Under the pieces are notes generated by a model. That model was not told where the DNA came from. It did not search any database and saw only the letters and a list, made by a program, of their open reading frames with translations. 64,000 nt of DNA. It comes from JBBDYG01 sp040901765. Its GTDB lineage: Bacteria; Planctomycetota; Planctomycetia; Pirellulales; Lacipirellulaceae. The position numbers and the translations under genes are program-made. The stretch spans positions 47,674 through 111,673 of the forward strand of contig JBBDYG010000075.1 of the NCBI GenBank assembly GCA_040901765.1, read 5' to 3'. The first letter of the stretch is position 1. Each line of letters opens with the position of its first letter. Positions 9,401 through 16,387 of this stretch are shown one piece after another.

Positions 9401-12400
9401 AGCTCCATGTCACCGGCGGCGCGGTTGCCATTTCAGAAGATTCGGGCACCGAACTAACCGGCGTCACCGCCACGACGTTTGCACTGACGTCATCCGGGCC
9501 AATTACCGACGCCGCGGGCACTACGATCGGCGTGACAGCTTTGGCCACGTTCAACACGGGCGCGAATCCAATTACGCTCGGAGATAACGCCGGCGATACC
9601 ACCAATTTTGGCCAGCTTAACCTCACGGGCGGCGGGATCGCGATCAGCGAAGACTCGGGCACGGAACTGACGGGTGTGACGGCTGCGTCGTTCAATTTAA
9701 CGTCGGCCGGCGCCATCACCGACGCCGTTGGGACAACGATCAATGTTGCCGGCCTCGCCACGCTGAACGCCGGCGCGAATCCGATCACGCTGGGCGACAA
9801 TGCCGCCGATGTCACGAACTTCGGACAACTCAACGTTACGGGCGGTGCGGTTTCCATTACGGAGGATTCCGGCACCGCGTTGACAGGCGTGAACGCCACA
9901 TCACTAAGCTTGACCTCCGCAGGAGCGATTACCGACGCTGCCGCGACAACTATCAGCGTGACCGGTTTGGCAACGCTAAACGCAGGCGCCAATGCGATCA
10001 CGCTGGGTGACAGTGTCGGCGATACCACGAACTTCGGTCAACTTCGCCTTACGGGAAGTGCGGTTTCGATCGCGGAGGATTCTGGGACCGAGCTAACCGG
10101 TGTCACTGCCGCGACGCTCGGCCTTACTTCGGCGGGTCCGATTACTGACGCTGCGGGCACGATCATCAACGTCACCGGTCTCGCGACACTCAATGCCGGC
10201 GCTAACCCCATTACACTGGGTGAGAATGTTGCGGATACGACCAACTTTGGCCAGCTTAATCTCACGGGCGGCGTGGTATCGCTTGCCGAGGATTCCGCCA
10301 CCGTACTGACCCACGTCACTGCCAATTTATTAAACCTTGTATCCCCGAGTTCGATTACCGACACCGCCGCGACGACAATCAGCGTGACCGGTTTGGCAAC
10401 ACTCAACGCAGGCGCTAATGCCATTACGCTCGGCGACAACGTGGGCGACACCACCAACTTCGGCCAACTTAACGTGACGGGTGGCGCGGTGGCGATCACC
10501 GAAGATTCTGGCACGCAGCTAACCGGCGTCACGGCCGCCACTCTGAATTTGCTCTCCGCCGGTCCAATCACCGATGCCCCCGGCACAAGCATTAGCGTCA
10601 GCGGTTTGGCAACGCTCAATGCCGGCGCGAACCCCATCACGCTGGGCGATAGTGCTGGCGACACGACGAACTTCGGCCAACTTCACCTCACTGGGGGCCC
10701 GACAGCAATAACGGAAGACTCGGCCACGGTGCTGACGCACGTTACCGCCAGCTCCTTGACGCTCGTCTCGGGCGGCTCGATTACCGATGTACCCGGAACG
10801 ATCATCAGCGTTACAGGTTTGGCAACCTTTAACGCTGGGACGGACGCCATCACCCTGGGCGACAGCTTAGGGGATGTGACTAACTTCGGCCAACTCAACG
10901 TCACTGGCGGGGCGGTTAATGTAACGGAGGACTCCAGCACGGAACTTACCGGAGTGACTGCCGCTACTTCATTTAGTCTTAATTCCGCTGGCGCCATCAC
11001 CGACACCGCCGCAGCGATAATTTTCGTAGACGGACCAGCGATCGTCATTGCCGATGGCAAGATTACACTCGCGGACCATAACGTCATGGGTACGGCTAAC
11101 TCGGTGATTGTGACCGGCCTCGGAAGTTTTCAAGTAACCGACGGCAACAATATCGACATCGGGGTCATCGTGCCGTCCGGCTTGCCAGCCGCCGCGAACG
11201 CCCAGCTTGGCTCGCTGCAGTTCACCGCGATCGGCGGGCTGGTGCGCGTTGCCTTGGATGGGCCGATTATCCTTTCGGGTGAAAGCGCGGGCGGGTCGGC
11301 TTGGCTGAACGCTGAGGGGTCGATTACCGACGCCGTCGGTGCGGACACCACGATTACCCAATTCGCCATTCTCGAGGCGGCGGCAGGCTCGGACATCGTT
11401 TTGGGTGATGACTCCGAGTTTCGCATGGCAACTTCGGCAGCGCCGCTGGCGGCCTTTGACCAATCACGGTTCTTAGCAATGCAGGCGGAGAATGTTTCAA
11501 TTCAGGTCGATTCCGGTTTCAACCTGAGCACAAGCTCGAACTACAATGAGTTTGCAGGAACGGTTTTCCTATCGGCGCAGGGAAACATCTCCCAAGTCTC
11601 GCATGAAGGAGAGATTGCACCCCTCGACGCCAACCGCATCGCCATGTTCGGCGCCGGGGCAGTGCTGTTCAGTCAAGTGCGCGTGAAAAGCCAAGTCACC
11701 GCCGACGACTCAGCCGTGCCCAATCTGGCCATCCGAGGCGGCATTCCGACGTCGATGTCAATTTTGCCCCCAGGCCAATTCCCGACCACGCTGATTCCTG
11801 GTTCCACGGACACGGACTTTTCGCCGATCGGGTTTGACGGCGTCAGAATCGTGGAGCGGGCGGATATTGGCGACGATTACTCGATTATCATGAAGGTGCT
11901 GGGCGACGCGAAGATCGGCATCGTTCATGACGCCACCGGCAAGCAAGCACCATTGATTGGAATCGAAGTGACCGATCCCGCCGGCAATGCGTATTTGCAG
12001 ACCACACCCGATGCCGGTGTAGTGCCTGAGGCTGGCAACATTGTGTTTACGTCGCTGGGAACCGCCGAAACAATCGTGACCATGCTGGGCGGCGTGTTCA
12101 CCGCGATCGCAGCGGGCAAGCTCACGATTGATACCGATCAGCCGGATGCGGCCGTGGGGTCGAGAACGACCAAGCTCACTAGCAATACCGGCACCGTGAC
12201 GAGCGTCGAAGAGTTTTCCACATTCAATGGAGCAACTGGCGCGACGGTGGATGCGACGGGGCCGCGCTTTATTCTCGACCTTCCGAGAGAAGAGCAGAAC
12301 GCCGCGACAACGGGACTCGTCTTTTCGCCCGAGTTTGAGCAGCGCGTGACGCTGGCCGCCGGCTCGCGCGGCGAAGACAATCTCATTCTAGAACTGGAGT

Positions 12401-13506
12401 GGGCGGATGTGCAGAATCGGCGCGACGGACGTCCCTCGCTTCCCGCAGATTTTCCGGGAAGCAATGCACTGCCGACGATCACGCTCGTGCCTCAAACGGT
12501 AGACGGGCTAGCCCCCGAGCCGCTGTTACAATCGAGTGAGCCGCCACTTAGTTTCCGAGTCGTAACAACGCGCCACAATTATTCGGAGGCGTTCATTCCG
12601 AAGAACCCCGTTCTACCGCAGTTACCGACGACTGTTCGACTTTACAACGACCCGGCCATCAACCTGTTCGACCAGTTCGACGGAACCGACTTTCGCGACT
12701 TGAATTCCAATAGCAATTTCGTGTCGCCGCGGGCAGTTGCGGTGCCGACCGCGGGTTATTTCGAGATCACCTCAGCGGAATTGCCGACGACTTTCGATCC
12801 CCCGGAGCCAGTCGTCGCCACGGCGGTCACTACCGTTCCGCAGCAGCAAGCGGTGGTGGATGAGATCCGCGTGTCAGCTTCGTCGGACACCGAAACAATC
12901 CGCTTCGGTCGCGTGGGCGAGGACGGCGAATTCATTAACGAGCCGGGCGAGGAATGGCCCGTCGAGTGGCAAGGTGGCCGCGACGGCGACTTTTTGAACG
13001 AGATTCGTGAGGCGGTCGAGAATAGCCCGTCGCTCGAAGGACTCTACCGCATTGAGTCGCAAACGCCGCGCGGCGAGCAACCGCTCGAAGAATGGGTCAA
13101 AGGCGACGCGGACGAAACCGACCCGATAGGCGAGGAAGCCGATGCAGCTGAGGCCGCCGAGGCGGTTGACGAGCAGCCACCACCGGAGGAAACAAGCGAG
13201 CCTGGCGCCGATCCTGCCGCGAGCGTTATTCCGCCCGCCGAGCAAGCCGGCATCGAAGCCGCTATACCCGCGACCGCGGCAACGGAATATCGCATGCAGC
13301 GCGGTGCGAGTCACCTCGCGTCGGGGCAATTGCTGGTCGGCGCTGCCGCTTTAGCCGTATGCCGCTGGAATCACCGTTTGGCCGCTAATGGACCGCTCGA
13401 CTCTCGTGAAGCGCGGGCCGACCTAAGCCGAGCCGCACGCCGTCGCCGCGCCTGGCGCAAACTGCTTCTGGTGCCGCCGGAATCAGACAGCGAGGTCGCT
13501 GGTTGA
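6442..13506 (+). CDS. Giant secreted/surface repeat protein with LEPR-XLL-like N-terminus and dockerin-like domain
   Basis: The protein has 2,354 residues. An arginine-rich start is followed by LRILRLERRRVLSADFSFG (about residues 32-50), a divergent form of the planctomycete LEPR-XLL signal found on very large exported proteins. At about 219-283 lie two calcium-loop motifs (DFDADGMVGPIDY and DADGDGAVSITDY), which together look like a dockerin type I domain. From about residue 315 to 1520 there are about 17 repeats of 71 residues built around TNFGQL, EDSGTELTGV and GLATLNAGANPITLGD. The C-terminal 800 residues are non-repetitive and end in an acidic linker, a hydrophobic stretch (LASGQLLVGAAALAVCRW) and an arginine-rich tail. 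I chose the ATG at 6442, not 6412, because AAGGA lies 6 bases before it. Its stop overlaps the start of the first adaptor gene, so it heads an operon. Confidence 0.85.
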   Translation: MNVQSLWCRFRQFLAGGKRSPRRRPRPPAPALRILRLERRRVLSADFSFGASGLILHGFDADGGETLTISQAETEYRFTLNNGDWSTPAGPSPDGVRLDGQTLAIEAALVDQLVDGLTVIGDAMTPLHVSLDQADFSAFQGPLSFSGIRSINQAANTQLAFGDASALEITAPVTGMTIGSLNVAGDLTITTFGPITDGDGTQINVTGNATFISRAFHPAADFDADGMVGPIDYGIWAANFGVGVGATKAQGDADGDGAVSITDYTAWRDTLGQVSEPGGIFLADNLTDQLNVGGQATFEAGDGATRFDIDVGALGITNFGSLAVIGANATVQEDSATEIVEVDAQTFSLASAGAITDAPGTTIDVTGLATFNAGANLIRLGDDAGDTTNFGQLRLTGGGVLVTEDSSTVLTDVTASSFMLTSAGAITDASTINIAGDANFIAGGPITLNENAGDVLSIGASATFRAGAAAPFFDITIGPAGMANFGSLHLTGDDVTVQEDSATVLRHVTASSLTLTSSGPISDSSSGGTTISVTNLATFDAGANTILLGDVLGDTTNFGQLHVTGLHVAITEDSGTELTGVMANSLDLMSAGPITDAPGTTITVMNLAKFTAAGVNTITLGDSAGDSTNFGFLTVIGGAVVVTEDSGTDLTGVTTTSLNLTSAGPITDRAPATISVTGLAAFNAGANAITLGDAASEMTNFGQLHLTGGAVAITEDSGTELTGVNATSLALTSAGPITDAVGTTISVTGLATLNAGANPITLGDNAADTTNFGQLNVTGGAVLIMEDSGTELTGINAATLSLVSTGPITDAAGTAIGVTGLATLNAGANPITLGDNAADSTNFGQLHVTGGAVAITEDSATVVTGVTATTLNLTSAGSITDAPGTAISVTGLATLNAGANPITLGDNVGDTTNFGQLHLTGGAVAIAEDSATVLTGVTATTLSLTSTGSVADAVGTTINVTGLATLNAGANPIAIGDNVADVTNFGQLHVTGGAVAISEDSGTELTGVTATTFALTSSGPITDAAGTTIGVTALATFNTGANPITLGDNAGDTTNFGQLNLTGGGIAISEDSGTELTGVTAASFNLTSAGAITDAVGTTINVAGLATLNAGANPITLGDNAADVTNFGQLNVTGGAVSITEDSGTALTGVNATSLSLTSAGAITDAAATTISVTGLATLNAGANAITLGDSVGDTTNFGQLRLTGSAVSIAEDSGTELTGVTAATLGLTSAGPITDAAGTIINVTGLATLNAGANPITLGENVADTTNFGQLNLTGGVVSLAEDSATVLTHVTANLLNLVSPSSITDTAATTISVTGLATLNAGANAITLGDNVGDTTNFGQLNVTGGAVAITEDSGTQLTGVTAATLNLLSAGPITDAPGTSISVSGLATLNAGANPITLGDSAGDTTNFGQLHLTGGPTAITEDSATVLTHVTASSLTLVSGGSITDVPGTIISVTGLATFNAGTDAITLGDSLGDVTNFGQLNVTGGAVNVTEDSSTELTGVTAATSFSLNSAGAITDTAAAIIFVDGPAIVIADGKITLADHNVMGTANSVIVTGLGSFQVTDGNNIDIGVIVPSGLPAAANAQLGSLQFTAIGGLVRVALDGPIILSGESAGGSAWLNAEGSITDAVGADTTITQFAILEAAAGSDIVLGDDSEFRMATSAAPLAAFDQSRFLAMQAENVSIQVDSGFNLSTSSNYNEFAGTVFLSAQGNISQVSHEGEIAPLDANRIAMFGAGAVLFSQVRVKSQVTADDSAVPNLAIRGGIPTSMSILPPGQFPTTLIPGSTDTDFSPIGFDGVRIVERADIGDDYSIIMKVLGDAKIGIVHDATGKQAPLIGIEVTDPAGNAYLQTTPDAGVVPEAGNIVFTSLGTAETIVTMLGGVFTAIAAGKLTIDTDQPDAAVGSRTTKLTSNTGTVTSVEEFSTFNGATGATVDATGPRFILDLPREEQNAATTGLVFSPEFEQRVTLAAGSRGEDNLILELEWADVQNRRDGRPSLPADFPGSNALPTITLVPQTVDGLAPEPLLQSSEPPLSFRVVTTRHNYSEAFIPKNPVLPQLPTTVRLYNDPAINLFDQFDGTDFRDLNSNSNFVSPRAVAVPTAGYFEITSAELPTTFDPPEPVVATAVTTVPQQQAVVDEIRVSASSDTETIRFGRVGEDGEFINEPGEEWPVEWQGGRDGDFLNEIREAVENSPSLEGLYRIESQTPRGEQPLEEWVKGDADETDPIGEEADAAEAAEAVDEQPPPEETSEPGADPAASVIPPAEQAGIEAAIPATAATEYRMQRGASHLASGQLLVGAAALAVCRWNHRLAANGPLDSREARADLSRAARRRRAWRKLLLVPPESDSEVAG
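7387..11015 (+). repeat. About 17 tandem coding repeats of 213 bp (71 residues)
   Basis: The units are in frame inside the giant surface protein. Fifteen carry TNFG(Q/F)L followed about 10 residues later by EDS(G/S/A); two more (near 7390 and 7890) carry the variant NFGSL...QEDSA. The unit length is 213 bases where I measured it (aatttc at 8752 to aacttc at 8965). Amino-acid identity between central units is high, but codons differ freely at third positions. These are therefore old protein repeats rather than a fresh DNA expansion. Likely fold is a beta-solenoid, inferred from the spacing of T/V/I/G/N residues. Confidence 0.85.
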
Positions 13507-15470
13507 TGAACGCCTCTCGACACCTGTCCTTCCCGACAACCAGCGCATCGCAACTCTTCGATGTCGATAACTTCCTGGCCGACCTGGAACGGCTGGCCGC
13601 TACGCTCGCTCAGCCCGACGAGTTTTATCCGCAACTCCTCGAAGCCTCGGCGCTGGCAATCGGCGCCGATTCAGCCGTCATGTGGAGCGTCGCGGCGGGG
13701 CGGCATGCTGCCCGCTTTCAACATCCGCCCCAAGGGTTGCTTCGCACGAACACCACGATGCTGGCGAACGAATTAGAACAAACGTCAGCGGCGGCGGCTC
13801 CACGATTGCTGACGTGGCCCGGTTCGCGCGAAGTGGTGCTCGCCTGCCCGGTTCATGGGGCGCTCGGCGTGGTTGGCGTCCTAACCTTCGACCTTCCGGA
13901 CGGAACGAAGTCCGCGCAGGCGGAGCCACTGTTAGAGCTAGCCGCGGCGGTGGCCGAAATTGCGGGCGACTACGAACTTCGTCGCCAGGTTGCCGCATCG
14001 GGCGACTCCGCGCGTCGACTGGCGAGCCTCGAAGCTTTTATGCTGCGGGTTTATGGCGCTTGGACCGTTGGCGAAGTCGCCCGTGAACTCGCCGAGGAGG
14101 GTCGGCGGCTAGTTAACTGCGACCGCCTTTCGGTTTTGATTCGCTCTGGCAGAATGTGGCACGTTGCCGCCATGAGCGGCGTCGACTCTCCTTCGCACCG
14201 CTCGGCCGCGGTTCGGGGAATGGAGCGCCTCGTGCGAGTGGTCGCCGCTACGGGCGACCCTTTGATCGTCCAAGATGGACCCGCGGATTTTTCTCCGCAG
14301 GTGCAGCAGGCGGTGGACGATTATTTGGACGGCGCGCCCTCGCGGCAGCTTCTTGTCGCGCCCTGCTTGCCGCCGTCAGACGAATCCGTAGCGGTCCCGC
14401 CGCGCTCCAACGTGACGGTCGTGTTGGAGCAGTTTAACGGCACGCTGCCTTCCGATTGCATGACTCGGCTACAGACCCTAACCGATCACGCGGCGGTGGC
14501 AGTCTCGCGGGCTCAAACGCTCGGCAAACTGCCCTTGGCGGGTTGGTTTCTTCGGCGAAGCTCCGCAAATGCGCTGCCAGGCGGCGTGCGGCGTGCGGTA
14601 TTGTGGCTCGCGGCAATCGCCGCGCTCGGTGCGGTAGCGGCGACACTCGCTTTCGTTCCGGCGACGTTGGAAATTGCCGCCGAAGGCCGATTTGCGCCGA
14701 CCAGTCGCACACGAGTTTTCGCTCCGCTCGATGCCGTGGTCCAGCGCGTTCTGGTGACGCACGGCGCTACAGTAACTGCCGGTCAGCCGTTATTAGCACT
14801 TCGCTCGCCGCAACTGGAGCTGGAAATCGAACAAGTGTCGGGCGAGCTGGCAACCACTCGCAAAGAGATGACGGCGCTGGAGACCGCCCGCTTGCGTGCC
14901 ACTCTGCCGAACCAGAAAACGGAAACTGACGTCGGTTCGCTGGCGGCAAAGCTCGCTGCGCTCCGCGAATTGGCTGCGTCCCACGAGCGCCGGCTCGAAC
15001 TGCTGCGTAAGGAAGCGGCGAGGCTGACCGTCGTTAGCCCGATTGACGGCGAAGTGCTCAGTTGGAAGCCCGAAGATTACCTTCAGGATCGCCCCGTGGT
15101 GCGTGGAGAGCGACTGTTGGAAATCGCCGCCACCAGTGCCGGTTGGAGTATTGAACTCGATGTGGCCGACCGTCGCGCGGGTCACGTGCTGGCCGCCGCG
15201 GAAACGGCCGAGCCGCTTTCCGTATCGTACGTCGTCAAATCCGATCCCGCTGTCCGGCACTCCGGCTTGGTCACCAATATCGCCGTGGTCACGCAGCCCG
15301 ATGCCGGCGGCAATCCGGTGATGCTCGTCGATGTTCGACCGGAAGATGCGGCCCGCGCCGCGCCGCGTAGCGGCATGATGGTCGCCGCCAAAATTCATTG
15401 TGGAGAACGATCCCTTGGGTACGTCTGGTTCCATGAAGCCTGGGAAGCGATTCAACGTTATTGGTTCTAG
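13506..15470 (+). CDS. GAF-domain / transmembrane / HlyD-type adaptor fusion
   Basis: This 654-residue protein has three parts. Residues about 10-340 are soluble and contain GAF-like sensory segments (FLADLERLAATLAQPDEFYP and later GVVGVLTFDL, then a second GAF-like unit around 180-335). One membrane helix follows at about 364-383 (VLWLAAIAALGAVAATLAF). The C-terminus is a periplasmic adaptor (HlyD/RND membrane-fusion family) with two lipoyl half-motifs (FAPLDAVVQRVLVTHGATV and VVSPIDGEVLSW) around a coiled-coil hairpin. The GAF part should be cytoplasmic, so the protein could pass a cytoplasmic signal to the export channel. The ATG at 13506 overlaps the upstream stop by one base (TGATG). The fusion is unlike classical adaptors, which have only a short cytoplasmic tail. 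Confidence 0.82.
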   Translation: MNASRHLSFPTTSASQLFDVDNFLADLERLAATLAQPDEFYPQLLEASALAIGADSAVMWSVAAGRHAARFQHPPQGLLRTNTTMLANELEQTSAAAAPRLLTWPGSREVVLACPVHGALGVVGVLTFDLPDGTKSAQAEPLLELAAAVAEIAGDYELRRQVAASGDSARRLASLEAFMLRVYGAWTVGEVARELAEEGRRLVNCDRLSVLIRSGRMWHVAAMSGVDSPSHRSAAVRGMERLVRVVAATGDPLIVQDGPADFSPQVQQAVDDYLDGAPSRQLLVAPCLPPSDESVAVPPRSNVTVVLEQFNGTLPSDCMTRLQTLTDHAAVAVSRAQTLGKLPLAGWFLRRSSANALPGGVRRAVLWLAAIAALGAVAATLAFVPATLEIAAEGRFAPTSRTRVFAPLDAVVQRVLVTHGATVTAGQPLLALRSPQLELEIEQVSGELATTRKEMTALETARLRATLPNQKTETDVGSLAAKLAALRELAASHERRLELLRKEAARLTVVSPIDGEVLSWKPEDYLQDRPVVRGERLLEIAATSAGWSIELDVADRRAGHVLAAAETAEPLSVSYVVKSDPAVRHSGLVTNIAVVTQPDAGGNPVMLVDVRPEDAARAAPRSGMMVAAKIHCGERSLGYVWFHEAWEAIQRYWF

Positions 15471-16383
15471 CCCGCACGGCCTGACCGCCGCGCTGGTCCT
15501 GCTCGCCACGAGTGTGTGCGCGGGTCAAGATATCGTCGTGCCTTCAGCCATCCTTTCGGTGCTGGAAAAAGTCGATATTCCCGCGCCCGAAGCGGGCATT
15601 CTCAATTCGCTTGCGGTGCGCGTAGGTGCTCGCGTCCAGGCAGGGCAGGCGGTTGCGCAAATCGATCCACAGGAGCAGAAACTGCTGGCCGAGTTGGTCA
15701 ACCAGGACTTGCTGCTCGCCAAGCGCGAATCGGAAAGCGACATCAGCGTTCGCCTTGCCCAGAAAGAGCACGAAGTGGCCCGCGTGGAGTTGCAACGGGC
15801 GACTTCCGTCAATGCCGATTTCCCCAACACCGTGTCCGCAAAGGAGGTCGATCGACTGAAGCTTGCGGTGGAATCGACCAATCTGAAGATCGAGCACGCC
15901 GATTTCGAACGGGCGCTCCTCGGGTTACGCATTCAACGCATCGATGCCGACTTGAAACTCGCTCAGCATCGCGTTGATCGATTGGCAATTGCGACGCCGA
16001 TCCCAGGCGTGGTGGCTCAAATTGATAAGAGCGCCGGCGAGTGGGTCGACAAGGGTGAGCTGATTCTGCGCGTCGTGCGGGTCGATCGGCTAAAGGTCGA
16101 AGGTTACGTCGGCGTCGCGGATTCCAAGGGACTCGTGGGGCGACCGGTGGAGGTGGAAGCCATCGTTGACGGCGGCGAGCCGATCCGAACAGTTGGCAAA
16201 ATCACGTTCGTCAGCCCCGAGGCGGAACCGGTCGATGCCCAGGTCCATTTTTGGGCGGAAGTCGATAACTCTGCCATGCAGCTTCGGCCAGGCTTGTCGG
16301 TATCGGTGAAGATTCGCCACGCGGCTGTCAATGCTGCTCAGGTTCCATCAAACAGCCGACAAGGGGCCGCACCGCTGCGCTAG
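15433..16383 (+). CDS. HlyD-family periplasmic adaptor (membrane-fusion protein)
   Basis: The 316-residue protein starts with a signal peptide (MKPGKRF..., hydrophobic LTAALVLLATSVCAG) and so is periplasmic, perhaps peripherally membrane-bound. It shows the adaptor plan: a lipoyl half (VDIPAPEAGILNSLAVRVG), a coiled-coil hairpin at about 65-185, the second lipoyl half (LAIATPIPGVVAQIDKSAG), and a beta-barrel domain to the end. I prefer the ATG at 15433, which gives a clean signal peptide; a GTG at 15400 is the alternative. Either start overlaps the preceding gene. It lies between two other HlyD-containing proteins, so three different adaptors would build the periplasmic tube; which one contacts TolC cannot be told from sequence. 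Confidence 0.82.
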   Translation: MKPGKRFNVIGSSPHGLTAALVLLATSVCAGQDIVVPSAILSVLEKVDIPAPEAGILNSLAVRVGARVQAGQAVAQIDPQEQKLLAELVNQDLLLAKRESESDISVRLAQKEHEVARVELQRATSVNADFPNTVSAKEVDRLKLAVESTNLKIEHADFERALLGLRIQRIDADLKLAQHRVDRLAIATPIPGVVAQIDKSAGEWVDKGELILRVVRVDRLKVEGYVGVADSKGLVGRPVEVEAIVDGGEPIRTVGKITFVSPEAEPVDAQVHFWAEVDNSAMQLRPGLSVSVKIRHAAVNAAQVPSNSRQGAAPLR

Positions 16384-16387
16384 GTCC

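Noticed and set aside
7387..11015. Considered as a CRISPR-like or satellite DNA array
   Set aside because: Units are 213 bases, in frame, coding and divergent at third codon positions; there are no spacers.
7230..11087. Series of minus-strand frames opposite the giant repeat protein (V/P/S-rich, repeated)
   Set aside because: They repeat with the same 213-base period as the sense gene and are mirror images of the repeat codons; no start sites or domains support them.
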